Of a stretch of 64,000 bases of DNA, positions 1 through 7,573 are shown piece after piece (the first letter of the stretch is position 1; each line of letters starts with the position of its first letter). Location of the stretch: assembly GCA_934695325.1 (NCBI GenBank), contig CAKUVD010000012.1, forward strand, positions 1-64,000, written 5' to 3'. The DNA is from an uncultured Bacteroidales bacterium (lineage in GTDB: Bacteria; Bacteroidota; Bacteroidia; Bacteroidales; UBA932). Under the pieces are notes generated by a model that worked only from the letters and a program-made list of their open reading frames with translations, made no database searches and had not been told where the DNA came from. Both the position numbers and the translations under genes were made by a program.

Positions 1-22
1 AGTAGGAAGCCGCCGTTCTTTG

Positions 23-64
23 AGAGCACTCCGGACGATAGACCGTCCGGGGTGCTCTTTCTTT
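23..64 (+). terminator. Intrinsic terminator at left edge
   Basis: A long GC-rich hairpin (arms 23-37 and 44-58, one mismatch) is followed by a T-rich tail. It probably ends a plus-strand gene lying left of the window. The stem is nearly symmetrical, so it could also serve the opposite strand. Confidence 0.7.
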
Positions 65-421
65 GTGCCCCGGCGTAGGGGCTGGCCGCTCCCGCGCCCG
101 GACGGGCGAGACGGAGCCGACAGGCGGCGCGAAGAAAATGACGGCAGCTGGTCTTCGCGACTGGCTGCCGTCTAACTTATTCAATATGAATTAAACTAGC
201 TTATGTTATTATGTCTTCTGACTTATTTATTTACCATTATCGTGCCAAACTGTGTTAAATTGTTTTATCTGTTTCTTCGGCAGCGTTCTGTTAGTGCACC
301 GATCCTTTGACTTTGTTAACTTTAATTAATACTCAGGATTGTATCTTGTTTGAGCGATCTTTCTGATACCTTTCGGATATGTAATTAGACATTGGCTTGT
401 ATAAATCTCGCGGTGCCTCTA
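65..421. other. Intergenic, no gene recognised
   Basis: No convincing gene is seen here. A second perfect 8-bp hairpin lies at 140-172 without a T tract, and the rest (175-400) is AT-rich. The stop codon of the minus-strand esterase lies at 422. Confidence 0.5.
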
Positions 422-1360
422 TCACTTGTGAGGAATGATCCATTTGCTGAAGAATCTCCAGATCTCCTCACACGTATCCATACTGTGCTCGCTCCAGCTG
501 TGGTTGCCTCCGATGACTTCGTACAGCCACACCTCGGTATCCGGGGCGCCTTTGCGAGCTGGAATTCCGCCGAGAAACTTGTGCAGTACGACCTGATGCG
601 GAACTTTCTTTGGATCCGCAGCGACAGATGGTTCCACCACTTTAATCGCCAGCGTATCTGTGACCTCGTACGAGCATCTGGCCTCATCAGCCCATTTCCC
701 CACTGCCAGCGGCACGGAAATATATGCTCCCCAGCCACCCTTGTTCTCCGGGTCTCCGCTCCATAGAGAGGTCTTGTCGGCCGTGCCGTGCACTTCCATC
801 AGTGGGACGGCACCTTTTGCATCAAGCTCTTTTCTCATCCAGTCCAGTGTCAGACCGGCAATCGGTACGATTGCGGCGAAGAAATCCGGCTTCTGATATG
901 CCATAAGATAGCACATCTCGCCACCGTTGGACATACCCGTCAGAAATGTATTCTCCCTGCTCAGTCCATACTTTCTTTGGAGATGTCTTGCCAGGCTGCA
1001 CAGAAAACCGACATCATCAGTCTTCAGGCCTTCCTGGAAAGGATATCCGACATTCCAGCAAGCCTTGCCCTTCCCATCCACTGCACCCTGTGGATAGCAG
1101 ACCGCGAATTTTTCCCTGTCTGCGACTTGGCACAATGCCTGTCCGCCTTTCATCGCCCTGCCACCGTATCCGTGCAGAACCATAACCAGAGGAGCGTCGG
1201 CCGGCATATCGTCGGGTATGTAAAGGACGAATTCTCGGTCCATCCTTTGATGCCGGAAAGATAAATGCTGAGGCTCCGCTGCATTCAGGTCAATGCAGAT
1301 AAAAAGAAAAGCTGCCGCGGCTACGGCGACAGCTTCAGATACCATAGTGTTGAATTTCAT
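422..1360 (-). CDS. Secreted alpha/beta-hydrolase esterase (PHB depolymerase/feruloyl esterase-like)
   Basis: A 312-residue exported serine esterase. An N-terminal hydrophobic signal segment (about residues 8-27) is followed by an alpha/beta-hydrolase fold. Visible landmarks are the oxyanion motif HGYGG (63-67), the nucleophile elbow GMSNGG with Ser144, the HGTAD motif with Asp195, and GGNHSW with the catalytic His near 287. This pattern matches the polyhydroxybutyrate depolymerase/CE1 feruloyl esterase group. The substrate cannot be read from sequence; a plant-polysaccharide ester is plausible in a gut organism. The start overlaps the stop of the DUF368 gene by 4 nt, so it is the last gene of that operon. 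Confidence 0.85.
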   Translation of the reverse strand: MKFNTMVSEAVAVAAAAFLFICIDLNAAEPQHLSFRHQRMDREFVLYIPDDMPADAPLVMVLHGYGGRAMKGGQALCQVADREKFAVCYPQGAVDGKGKACWNVGYPFQEGLKTDDVGFLCSLARHLQRKYGLSRENTFLTGMSNGGEMCYLMAYQKPDFFAAIVPIAGLTLDWMRKELDAKGAVPLMEVHGTADKTSLWSGDPENKGGWGAYISVPLAVGKWADEARCSYEVTDTLAIKVVEPSVAADPKKVPHQVVLHKFLGGIPARKGAPDTEVWLYEVIGGNHSWSEHSMDTCEEIWRFFSKWIIPHK

Positions 1361-2328
1361 TCCATTTCCTCTTTTATCTTGTGGAGAGAACTGAGATACT
1401 CAAGTATGGCTACGAGCGCCAGACCTGCTATGGCCCAGATTATAGCCCCGTTCACTTGAAGGTCGATTACCTGGCGGATATTGTCTCCTGCTGTGGACAC
1501 GATTGTCTCTGCGGCTACTTTTGCCGCTTCAGCATCCATCCCGCTGCGTAGGAACTGCCCCTCTGCCACGGCCTGCATATTGTTCCACGGCCATACTTTT
1601 ACCAGTGCCCCGATGACGAACCCGACGAGCACAAGCATTGTCGGCCTCTCGAACCGCTTCAGCAGCCAATGCAGGAACTTGGAGAATCCCAGAATCCCTA
1701 TTATGCAACCCAGACCGAACACCGCAAGTACAGGTATGTTCATATCATTGACCGACTGCATTATGTAATCATATTTCCCCAATATCACGAGAATGAAACT
1801 TCCGGAGATGCCAGGCAGGATCATCGTGCAGACGGCGATGGCTCCGCAGATGAAGATGAACCATAGGCTGTCCGGCGTAGTCGTAGGGGATAGAGTGCAG
1901 ATCACCACGCCCAGGACAATGCCGACCAAAAAGAAAAGGGCATCATTGACCTTCCACCCTTTTATGTCGTAGATCATATATGCGGCTGAGGCTATTATCA
2001 GTCCGAAGAAAAACGCCCAGGTCTGTACAGGATGGTAGGCCATCACATAGACCATCAGCTTGGCGAGAGAGAAGATGCTTATCAGCACTCCTATAAAGAG
2101 AGATACGAGGAATGTCCCGTGGATGTATTTCCAGAACTCCCGGAAATTGCCTTTCATCAGCATCTTCCACGATGAAGGATCCATCAGCGCATTCAGTGCG
2201 TCTATTATTTCAGTGAAAATTCCCGTGAGGAGAGCGATGGTCCCTCCAGATACACCTGGAATCACATTTGCGGCTCCCATACCGAAACCCTTGACTCCGG
2301 TGATGATGTTCTTGGCTAAACTATTCAT
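1357..2328 (-). CDS. DUF368 integral membrane protein (undecaprenyl-phosphate translocase family)
   Basis: A polytopic membrane protein of 323 residues. The N-terminal motif GAANVIPGVSGGT and the internal repeat ILPGISGSF are hallmarks of DUF368, a family shown in other bacteria to flip undecaprenyl phosphate back across the inner membrane. I place the start at the ATG at 2328: it gives the family N-terminus (MNSLAKNI), and the upstream in-frame extension overlaps the DUF6913 stop region. It sits 5 nt after the DUF6913 gene and overlaps the esterase start, which indicates one operon. Confidence 0.88.
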   Translation of the reverse strand: MNSLAKNIITGVKGFGMGAANVIPGVSGGTIALLTGIFTEIIDALNALMDPSSWKMLMKGNFREFWKYIHGTFLVSLFIGVLISIFSLAKLMVYVMAYHPVQTWAFFFGLIIASAAYMIYDIKGWKVNDALFFLVGIVLGVVICTLSPTTTPDSLWFIFICGAIAVCTMILPGISGSFILVILGKYDYIMQSVNDMNIPVLAVFGLGCIIGILGFSKFLHWLLKRFERPTMLVLVGFVIGALVKVWPWNNMQAVAEGQFLRSGMDAEAAKVAAETIVSTAGDNIRQVIDLQVNGAIIWAIAGLALVAILEYLSSLHKIKEEME

Positions 2329-2333
2329 TTTTG

Positions 2334-2867
2334 TTATGCTATGGACTCGAGATATCGAGTTATTTCGTTGAATGCCTCCAGAGGTGTAGGACAATGTTCC
2401 GCAGAGTCCTCTATCACGAGGTCGAAAGCCCTGCCTCTAAGCTGTCTGCGGCCGATCTTGAATCTCGAGACTGAGCACTTGGCCATACAGTCCACCGGAA
2501 AATCATCATTGTCCACAAGAGATATGAGCATATCTGCATTGTCCTGCATCAGCATTGAGATTTTTTCCTCTGATGGACGTCCCCACCAGTTCAGGTCCTT
2601 TCTCAGAATCGTGTTGTTCAGGCTCGTGGTCTGTCTCTCGTCCTCGCTTTTCTTGCTGAAATCAAAGAAGAAGATACTTGTGCGGATGCCGCGGCTCCTG
2701 AAATAAGCGACGGCCTTGTCCTTGCACTCGTCCGATCCGTTGTCCTCGGCATCCAGTATCAATGCGACTGAATGTATGTCAGACAATGGAATCAGTCCTG
2801 TGGCCGTGTTGCTCGCGGCCTTCCTCAAGTATCTCTTTCTGAAAATGTTTTTTATGAAATCTAGCAT
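2334..2867 (-). CDS. DUF6913 family protein
   Basis: A 177-residue cytoplasmic protein of the DUF6913 family, which is common in Bacteroidales and has no assigned function. It begins with a basic helix (MLDFIKNIFRKRY), then has an alternating beta/alpha pattern with LILDAEDNGSDECKDKAV and a conserved SLVDNDDFPVDCMAKCS segment. It overlaps the stop of the upstream PfkB kinase gene by 7 nt and lies directly ahead of the DUF368 gene, so it is translationally coupled inside this operon. Confidence 0.75.
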   Translation of the reverse strand: MLDFIKNIFRKRYLRKAASNTATGLIPLSDIHSVALILDAEDNGSDECKDKAVAYFRSRGIRTSIFFFDFSKKSEDERQTTSLNNTILRKDLNWWGRPSEEKISMLMQDNADMLISLVDNDDFPVDCMAKCSVSRFKIGRRQLRGRAFDLVIEDSAEHCPTPLEAFNEITRYLESIA

Positions 2868-3892
2868 TGTTCCTGATTTTCTGCCGTGACAAGACCGCCG
2901 TTCGCATTGATCAGTTCACGTATCTCTTTCTTTGCGGCTTTCCATCTTGGAATATCAATCTTCGTGCCGATTACTTCCACGACCTTAGCCGCGATTATCG
3001 ATCCTACTTCTCCGCATACCCTGAGCGGCATTCCGAGTGAATGGGCATATAGGAAACCGGCAGCGTATGTGTCTCCGGCTCCGGTCGCGTCGATGGTAGC
3101 CGCCGGCCACGCCTCAATATAGTGATATTCATCACCGCTCTTCACCATTGACCCGTTCTTGCCCACTTTGACGACGGCGATGTCACAATGCCCTGAAATG
3201 TCGTCGAGAGCCTCTCTCGGCTCTTTCTTCGTAAATGCTTTCGCTTCGGACTCGTTGGCGAATACGATATTCACATATCTGTCCACGATATCGTGCAGGA
3301 AGGCATCATTGGATTCCACGACGTTGTATGACGCCATATCGAGCGATATGATGCACCCGGCATCGTGCGCCATCTCCACCGCTTTCCTGATGAGGGCCTG
3401 GTTCTGTACGAGGTATCCTTCTATGTGGAAATAGTCGTAGCCTTTAAAATACTCCGGCTTGAGGTCTTCCGGAACCATCTCGAGGGCGGCGCCCATATAG
3501 TTCGCGAATGTCCTTTCCGCATTGGCCCCCGAGACCAGCACCATTGACCTGCCTGAAGGGTTCTTGCCTTTCAGAAGCAATGTCTTCACTCCGTATTGCT
3601 CCTCGTCACTTTTGAACAGATGCCCGAGTTCGTCTTCCCCGACTTTTCCGATGAATGCGGATGGCATTCCGAAGATGGCTGTGCAGGTGATGGTGTTCGC
3701 GGCCGAGCCTCCGGCCACATAATGCAGGCCATAAGGCTTCAGGCTCTCGAAAATTTTGTTCCCTGTCTCCATATCCACGAACTGCATACTCCCTTTAGGA
3801 AGGTGATACATCTTCAGAAATGAGTCATCTGGGAGTACTGCCAGGATGTCGGTGAGGGCGTTACCTATGCCCAGTATTGATTTCGCTTTCAT
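2861..3892 (-). CDS. PfkB-family carbohydrate/nucleoside kinase (adenosine kinase-like)
   Basis: A 343-residue ribokinase-fold sugar or nucleoside kinase. It has the PfkB N-terminal glycine motif AGGSAANT (about 61-68) and the C-terminal signature DATGAGD (268-274), whose last Asp is the catalytic base. The family in Bacteroidales is usually annotated adenosine kinase. I choose the ATG at 3892 because the promoter's -7 box lies at 3977-3984, so an open frame beginning at 3979 would start inside the promoter. First gene of a four-gene minus-strand operon. Confidence 0.87.
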   Translation of the reverse strand: MKAKSILGIGNALTDILAVLPDDSFLKMYHLPKGSMQFVDMETGNKIFESLKPYGLHYVAGGSAANTITCTAIFGMPSAFIGKVGEDELGHLFKSDEEQYGVKTLLLKGKNPSGRSMVLVSGANAERTFANYMGAALEMVPEDLKPEYFKGYDYFHIEGYLVQNQALIRKAVEMAHDAGCIISLDMASYNVVESNDAFLHDIVDRYVNIVFANESEAKAFTKKEPREALDDISGHCDIAVVKVGKNGSMVKSGDEYHYIEAWPAATIDATGAGDTYAAGFLYAHSLGMPLRVCGEVGSIIAAKVVEVIGTKIDIPRWKAAKKEIRELINANGGLVTAENQEQC

Positions 3893-3976
3893 TGTCTGTC
3901 CTTGTTTTCTACGGTTGGTCGCCACACGGATGGCCTTGGTCATTGAAGCCTCGATTACGGCATCTTGCCGAACATA

Positions 3977-4008
3977 CAAATATAGCGATTCGGTATGAAA
4001 ACGGCAAA
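3977..4008 (-). promoter_or_regulatory. Bacteroidota-type promoter for the kinase operon
   Basis: Read on the minus strand this is TTTG (4008-4005), 20 nt, then TATATTTG (3984-3977), an exact match to TAnnTTTG. Predicted transcription start is near 3972, about 80 nt before the kinase ATG. Confidence 0.7.
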
Positions 4009-4074
4009 TTGACTGTGCCCCCTGATAATCAGTGAGTCATAGCAGCATCTCGCCTGCGCTGATATGCAAAATGA

Positions 4075-4104
4075 AAGCCCCGGGTTCATAATAATCCGGG
4101 GCTT
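4075..4104 (-). terminator. Terminator, probably the displaced tRNA-Ser terminator
   Basis: A perfect 9-bp stem (AAGCCCCGG / CCGGGGCTT) with a T-rich tail on the minus strand. It lies 7 bp outside attL. Before integration it would have followed directly after the tRNA-Ser 3' end, so it was most likely the terminator of that tRNA transcript. Confidence 0.7.
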
Positions 4105-4110
4105 AATCAA

Positions 4111-4129
4111 TGCGGAGAGAACGAGATTC
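4111..4129 (+). repeat. attL core (19 bp)
   Basis: TGCGGAGAGAACGAGATTC, identical to 26758-26776. This is the left attachment site, the copy of the tRNA-Ser 3' end that was separated from the gene by integration. Confidence 0.92.
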
Positions 4130-4339
4130 TCCCTATAGGCTTAAAATTTTTTATATTGTTGTTACTCAATTACTTAAAATTTTATAAAAATCGTTTTATA
4201 TGGGAATTTTGTCTCGTTTGCGACACGGCACGGGGGAGAGTAACTAACTCTCCGCTAATTGTTTGGTGACTTTTAGAACGAAAAAACGCTTCTGAAACGT
4301 CTGACATTTGTTATATTTTTCTACCTGATTTTCCCGTTT

Positions 4340-4360
4340 TATTTCTGGCTCAGTATTGAT
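4340..4360. repeat. 21-bp direct repeat, left copy, flanking the GHKL/STAS cassette
   Basis: Identical over 21 bp to 5649-5669. On the minus strand it still reads, in frame, SILSQK followed by stop, which is the C-terminus of the prophage repressor. It appears to be a remnant or duplicate of the repressor 3' end beyond the cargo genes. Confidence 0.85.
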
Positions 4361-4399
4361 GAAATCTTGCCACTTCAGGCGCCTAAACATTACACAAAG

Positions 4400-4753
4400 T
4401 CATATCGACATCGAAGAAAAAATTTGTTCCAAATCAGATATGGTTTTTGGACGTGAATACGGCTTCATTGTTATATCTTTGACCCCACTTTTCTGTGTCC
4501 TGGAAACTGCGAGATACATTTGCTGGAGATCATCGGACATATTCGTAACGGAAACATTGATTCCATTTCCAGAAGATTTCTTCAGCTCATTGTAAAACTC
4601 GTCCATAAAACTTCTTGTAGTAAACTGTACTCCTGAAAAATCCAAGTTCACATCGCTTTCTTTATAGTCGTACACGGCGGAGAATATGTCGTGAGCGGAT
4701 ATCCTATTCAGAATATCACGGCCGATAAGGTCTTGTATCAGTATTGTTTTCAT
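4400..4753 (-). CDS. STAS-like DUF4325 protein
   Basis: A 117-residue protein with the DUF4325 (STAS-like) pattern: a beta strand LDFSGVQFTTRSFMDEF at about residues 37-53 followed by amphipathic helices. DUF4325 proteins resemble anti-anti-sigma factors and commonly sit next to GHKL ATPases. The start is the ATG at 4753, 1 nt after the stop of the ATPase gene. It is the third gene of a leftward unit headed by the phage repressor, so it should be expressed in the lysogen. A partner-switch or superinfection-exclusion role is inferred, not shown. Confidence 0.75.
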   Translation of the reverse strand: MKTILIQDLIGRDILNRISAHDIFSAVYDYKESDVNLDFSGVQFTTRSFMDEFYNELKKSSGNGINVSVTNMSDDLQQMYLAVSRTQKSGVKDITMKPYSRPKTISDLEQIFSSMSI

Positions 4754-4754
4754 T

Positions 4755-5645
4755 TTATTCAACGTATTTTAAATAACTAAATGTAGGCATATTGTTCGGA
4801 ATCCTAAAGGATACAATAGTCCCTTTGAATGTGATTCCTAACGGAAGTTTGATGTATTGCATCATTGTTTTATTTGCAGCGCAAGCTGCGTCTCCAGAAG
4901 CTAGAAGATATTCACCGGATAGTCCTTTTGTAAGCATCTTGATGGTTGTCCTCAAACCATATCCTCGGTTTTCTGTTTCAGGAAGATTCTTTGCCGAAAT
5001 TCCTGAAACGGCAGATTGTAGGGCCTCTATGTCGGAGCCGATTCCAGCAGTGCGCGGATTTTCTGAATAACTTCCCAAAAGAGTGCCGCCTGTGTCTGCA
5101 ATGCAGATATCCGTGTATCCTTTTGTCGGATAACTCTGAGCTGTTATATATCCATAGGGCGAATGTGCGTGTTCAACAATGTTGTCAATGGTCTCTCCGA
5201 TTATATACCTTAATCCGTTTTCTACATTGTCTCCAAAACAGCCTTGAGCGCTGAGTATGGACTGTATGGCAGAAAGAATGACGTCTCTCTTGTCAGTTCC
5301 TGCGATGTCTGTTGGGAATTTTATTACAGGGATGTACGAGCTGCCAGAGAACTTTGTCATAAAAATTTTGAATTCTGATGCCCTCATTATCGATGCATTT
5401 ATACCGCCATCAGTAAAATGAACAGTGCTCAAGTACGAGTTTGTTGCGGAGAATATTGGTTTTGGATTAATGCTCTCCAAAAATACCAGTGCCGGTAATA
5501 GGAATGACGGCATAACGAAGCTTATCCCGGACAATGAAATATCTTGATCTTCGGACACGGAAATCTCGTGGCAGAATTCGACGGCGGATAAGAAGCCTCT
5601 GGAAAGTTTGTCATCACGTACATTTATGATCGGGCGTATGGTCAT
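4755..5645 (-). CDS. GHKL (HATPase) domain protein with N-terminal STAS-like region
   Basis: A 296-residue protein. The C-terminal half is a histidine-kinase-type ATP-binding domain: N box ETIDNIVEHA (151-160), G1 box ADTGG (183-187) and G2 box NRGYGLRTT (226-234). There is no dimerisation/phospho-acceptor domain or membrane segment, so it is not a classical sensor kinase. Residues about 35-60 (DISLSGISFVMPSFLLPALV) resemble the STAS-like strand of the partner gene. The ATG lies 2 nt after the repressor stop, so the pair is co-transcribed with the repressor. It may act with DUF4325 as an ATP-dependent switch; its phenotype is unknown. Confidence 0.8.
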   Translation of the reverse strand: MTIRPIINVRDDKLSRGFLSAVEFCHEISVSEDQDISLSGISFVMPSFLLPALVFLESINPKPIFSATNSYLSTVHFTDGGINASIMRASEFKIFMTKFSGSSYIPVIKFPTDIAGTDKRDVILSAIQSILSAQGCFGDNVENGLRYIIGETIDNIVEHAHSPYGYITAQSYPTKGYTDICIADTGGTLLGSYSENPRTAGIGSDIEALQSAVSGISAKNLPETENRGYGLRTTIKMLTKGLSGEYLLASGDAACAANKTMMQYIKLPLGITFKGTIVSFRIPNNMPTFSYLKYVE

Positions 5646-5647
5646 AA

Positions 5648-6079
5648 CTATTTCTGGCTCAGTATTGATAAAAGTTTATTTATTTGTGCGTCTTTTTCCT
5701 TGATTTGTGCGTCTTTTTCCTTGATGCGTTCGTCCAGAAGCTCGATCTGGGCCTTCAGCACGTCAGGGGAGTCCGAGTAATACTGGCGGTTGTCGATAGG
5801 AGAGTTGTTGTTCTCTCCATTAATCATAACTCCAGAATTGTTTCCAGATACATTCTGTGCTGAAGATTTTCTTAGCATCTCGCCTTCTCCGGTTAGCAAC
5901 CAAACAATATCAAGGTCTGGATATTGTTTAGAAATTCTAGCTAATTTATCGGGTTGTATAGATTTTGAGATGTTCCCCACATAGGCGGGTGATACGTCTA
6001 TTGAAGCGCAAAACCCCCTCTCTGATATTCCTATATGTGAAATATATAATCTAATCCTTTCTTTTACAGTTGTTTCCAT
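5648..6079 (-). CDS. XRE/CI-like prophage repressor
   Basis: A 143-residue DNA-binding protein. Residues about 5-60 form a helix-turn-helix of the kind found in Bacteroidales prophages (ISERGFCASIDVSPAYVGNI), followed by the DIVWLLTGEGEM segment typical of such repressors. The C-terminus is a short coiled coil built from a tandem heptad (IKEKDAQ repeated), encoded by a 21-bp tandem repeat near 5680-5720 that could vary by slippage. It lies opposite the early promoter and three tandem operator-like sites, fitting the maintenance repressor. The stop lies 2 nt before the GHKL gene. Confidence 0.82.
   Translation of the reverse strand: METTVKERIRLYISHIGISERGFCASIDVSPAYVGNISKSIQPDKLARISKQYPDLDIVWLLTGEGEMLRKSSAQNVSGNNSGVMINGENNNSPIDNRQYYSDSPDVLKAQIELLDERIKEKDAQIKEKDAQINKLLSILSQK
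5649..5669. repeat. 21-bp direct repeat, right copy (repressor 3' end)
   Basis: Last codons of the repressor, identical to 4340-4360. The two copies bracket exactly the GHKL and DUF4325 genes (see findings). Confidence 0.85.
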
Positions 6080-6118
6080 AATTGTTCTTAAAATAATTAA
6101 GAAAAACTATGCAAAATA

Positions 6119-6150
6119 TTTGTCGTGCATAGAAATTCTATATATCTTTG
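6119..6150 (+). promoter_or_regulatory. Rightward early prophage promoter
   Basis: TTTG (6119-6122), 20-nt spacer, TATCTTTG (6143-6150), an exact TAnnTTTG. It faces away from the repressor and drives the early operon starting at 6226. Confidence 0.75.
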
Positions 6151-6159
6151 CAGCATCAT

Positions 6160-6197
6160 CTAACAAATGTTAGAAAAAATGTTAGAACAAATGTTAG
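6160..6197. promoter_or_regulatory. Candidate repressor operator, three tandem 12-bp units
   Basis: Three consecutive 12-bp units ending in ATGTTAG (6162-6173, 6174-6185, 6186-6197). The first lies within a perfect palindrome, CTAACA-AA-TGTTAG (6160-6173). They begin about 5 nt past the predicted start of the early transcript, where bound repressor would block early transcription. Confidence 0.65.
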
Positions 6198-6225
6198 ATA
6201 CACGCGGTAAATATAGTGAAAAAAT

Positions 6226-6384
6226 ATGAGACAGAAGCAGAGGAAAGAGCGCAACAAATCAATCAAATCCGAGTTCAGGGTAATGCTACGGCGAGGTGCG
6301 CCGAGATGGGAGGCCAAGGAGATTTTGGCCGCGAAGTATGGGATGTGCTCACAGTCCATACACAGGATTGTAAAGAACGGTTAG
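6226..6384 (+). CDS. Small helix-turn-helix early phage protein
   Basis: A 52-residue basic protein starting MRQKQRKERN. Its C-terminal half, AKEILAAKYGMCSQSIHRIV, has the spacing of a helix-turn-helix. It is the first gene after the early promoter and operators, the usual place for a Cro-like or excisionase-like regulator. A longer frame at 6216-6452 overlaps it but shows no protein-like pattern, so I prefer this one. Exact family not recognised. Confidence 0.55.
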   Translation: MRQKQRKERNKSIKSEFRVMLRRGAPRWEAKEILAAKYGMCSQSIHRIVKNG

Positions 6385-6390
6385 ATATTA

Positions 6391-6669
6391 ATGCTATCAG
6401 CTATGGCGATGCAGGTGAACCTTATGATTCAGAACTCTCCGGCAATGGATGAAGTACTCCAGATCCCCGGTCTTGTGGTGGGGAATATATGCCCGAGCAA
6501 TCCGGCGTCTATGGAAGGAATCGATGTTGGCAAGACGCTGGAATACGAGAGCATCGTGGACGACCGGGCGCTGCTTCATCTGGATTATCGGGTCGCCGCC
6601 GTCGAGAACGGCTGCATCGTCAGGCTGATTTTAGAAGATTTCAAAATTGATAGATATGAACGGATATAG
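6391..6669 (+). CDS. Hypothetical early phage protein
   Basis: 92 residues, soluble, with no family I recognise. It begins 6 nt after the small HTH gene and its 3' end overlaps the start of the next gene by 14 nt, so it is part of the early operon. A fairly hydrophobic N-terminus (MLSAMAMQVNLMIQ) is followed by mixed sequence without motifs. Confidence 0.55.
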   Translation: MLSAMAMQVNLMIQNSPAMDEVLQIPGLVVGNICPSNPASMEGIDVGKTLEYESIVDDRALLHLDYRVAAVENGCIVRLILEDFKIDRYERI

Positions 6670-6871
6670 GATGATGGGGTGGGCGATGACGGCTCTTGCC
6701 GTGTATGTCCTCTTTTACGACGGCTGGAGCAACAGCGCCGCCAACTTCGTATTTGCGAGCTTCATCTGGCTCGGCGCAAATATGTTCTGGGATAAATCTG
6801 CTGAGAAAAGAAAGGCCGGGCAAGCCCGTGAGGGTGAGGACGGCGATGCCAATAGTGACGATGGATTGTAG
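6656..6871 (+). CDS. Small two-helix membrane protein
   Basis: 71 residues from the ATG at 6656. Two hydrophobic segments (about residues 6-22 and 29-45) are followed by a charged tail ending in Asp/Glu. Function unknown; small membrane proteins at this point of temperate phages are often exclusion or early lysis-control factors, but nothing specific supports that here. Confidence 0.5.
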   Translation: MNGYRMMGWAMTALAVYVLFYDGWSNSAANFVFASFIWLGANMFWDKSAEKRKAGQAREGEDGDANSDDGL

Positions 6872-6943
6872 TCAAGAGCGAGCGTTCAGCAGGCTCGCTT
6901 GGCTCTCTTGGGATGCTCCTGGATAGGCGCCCGGGAGATAAAA

Positions 6944-7013
6944 CGGAGGAAGGGCGGATATGGTGCGCCGCCGAAACTTGGGCAGCAGCGGGGTTCGACT
7001 CCCCGCCCTCCGG
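6944..7013 (+). ncRNA. tRNA-like element, probably degenerate
   Basis: The segment folds as a tRNA-like cloverleaf. An acceptor stem (6944-6950 with 7006-7012) has 6 of 7 pairs. The D arm is GGCG/CGCC with a 9-nt loop (6953-6969). The variable region is 5 nt. The T arm is perfect: CGGGG, TTCGACT, CCCCG (6989-7005). The anticodon arm is only 3 bp with an 8-nt loop (6970-6983), so a decoding tRNA is unlikely. An alternative 7-bp helix (6951-6957 with 7003-7009) is also possible. It lies between genes, immediately ahead of 7035. Confidence 0.35.
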
Positions 7014-7034
7014 CGAAACAAACATTTAAATGCA

Positions 7035-7484
7035 ATGATAACAACATCGATTAAGAAAACCATCTCCAGAGAGGAGGCGGTCAAGAACAGAAAGAAGTTT
7101 CAGAAGGAACTCAGGGACAAGGCCTGGGCGAGGGTGGCGAGCTCGAAGCTGCCAGATATGGTCAAGCTGGCTATCCTTATGGCCAATGCTCTTGAACTTT
7201 TGACCTCGAGAACCAATGAACTGATACGTGCTGAACTTAGGGGTATGGGCATTGATGCGAAGCCTAACGGGGGCGACAATCTCATTTCCGGTCTCCGGAA
7301 TTACGCGGAGAAGAGCAAGGCTGCGAGCTACTGGTTCGAGCGGGATCTGCAGAAGTTCATCACGGATGCCACGTTCGAGAGCATGGGCGTGAAGGCGTAT
7401 GATGAGTTCAATCACAGCTCTGCGGAGATTATCCAAATTCTGATGCTCTGCGTGGACAGAAGCCAGGTTGAAGGGGTGCGTTGA
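7035..7484 (+). CDS. Hypothetical early phage protein
   Basis: 149 residues, predicted soluble and mostly helical (KNRKKFQKELRDKAWARVAS; LLTSRTNELIRAELRG). No family recognised. The open frame extends upstream through the tRNA-like element, but the ATG at 7035 gives the first plausible N-terminus (MITTSIKKT). It overlaps a possible 28-codon frame at its 3' end. Confidence 0.6.
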   Translation: MITTSIKKTISREEAVKNRKKFQKELRDKAWARVASSKLPDMVKLAILMANALELLTSRTNELIRAELRGMGIDAKPNGGDNLISGLRNYAEKSKAASYWFERDLQKFITDATFESMGVKAYDEFNHSSAEIIQILMLCVDRSQVEGVR

Positions 7485-7567
7485 AGTTGTTCAATGCCAT
7501 CCACCGCCTGAAGGCCGGCACCCGTTTCAATGATGATGACATCGCAAAGTTTGCGTTCAGGGAGTAG
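7481..7567 (+). CDS. Possible 28-residue phage peptide
   Basis: A TTG-started frame (LKLFNAIHRLKAG...) overlapping the previous stop by 4 nt in the TTGA arrangement typical of coupled genes. It ends just before a terminator hairpin. Amphipathic and basic, unknown function. The short length makes this tentative. Confidence 0.3.
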   Translation: MKLFNAIHRLKAGTRFNDDDIAKFAFRE

Positions 7568-7573
7568 CAACTG

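Noticed and set aside
2861..3979. Longer start for the PfkB kinase at 3979
   Set aside because: It would begin inside the -7 box of a consensus promoter; the ATG at 3892 gives the family N-terminus.
4233..4254. GGAGAG / CTCTCC hairpin near attL
   Set aside because: Six-bp stem without a T run; no gene it would serve as terminator.
6216..6452. 78-codon frame overlapping the small HTH gene
   Set aside because: The 52-codon frame at 6226-6384 has a helix-turn-helix pattern and a better start; this one has no protein-like pattern.
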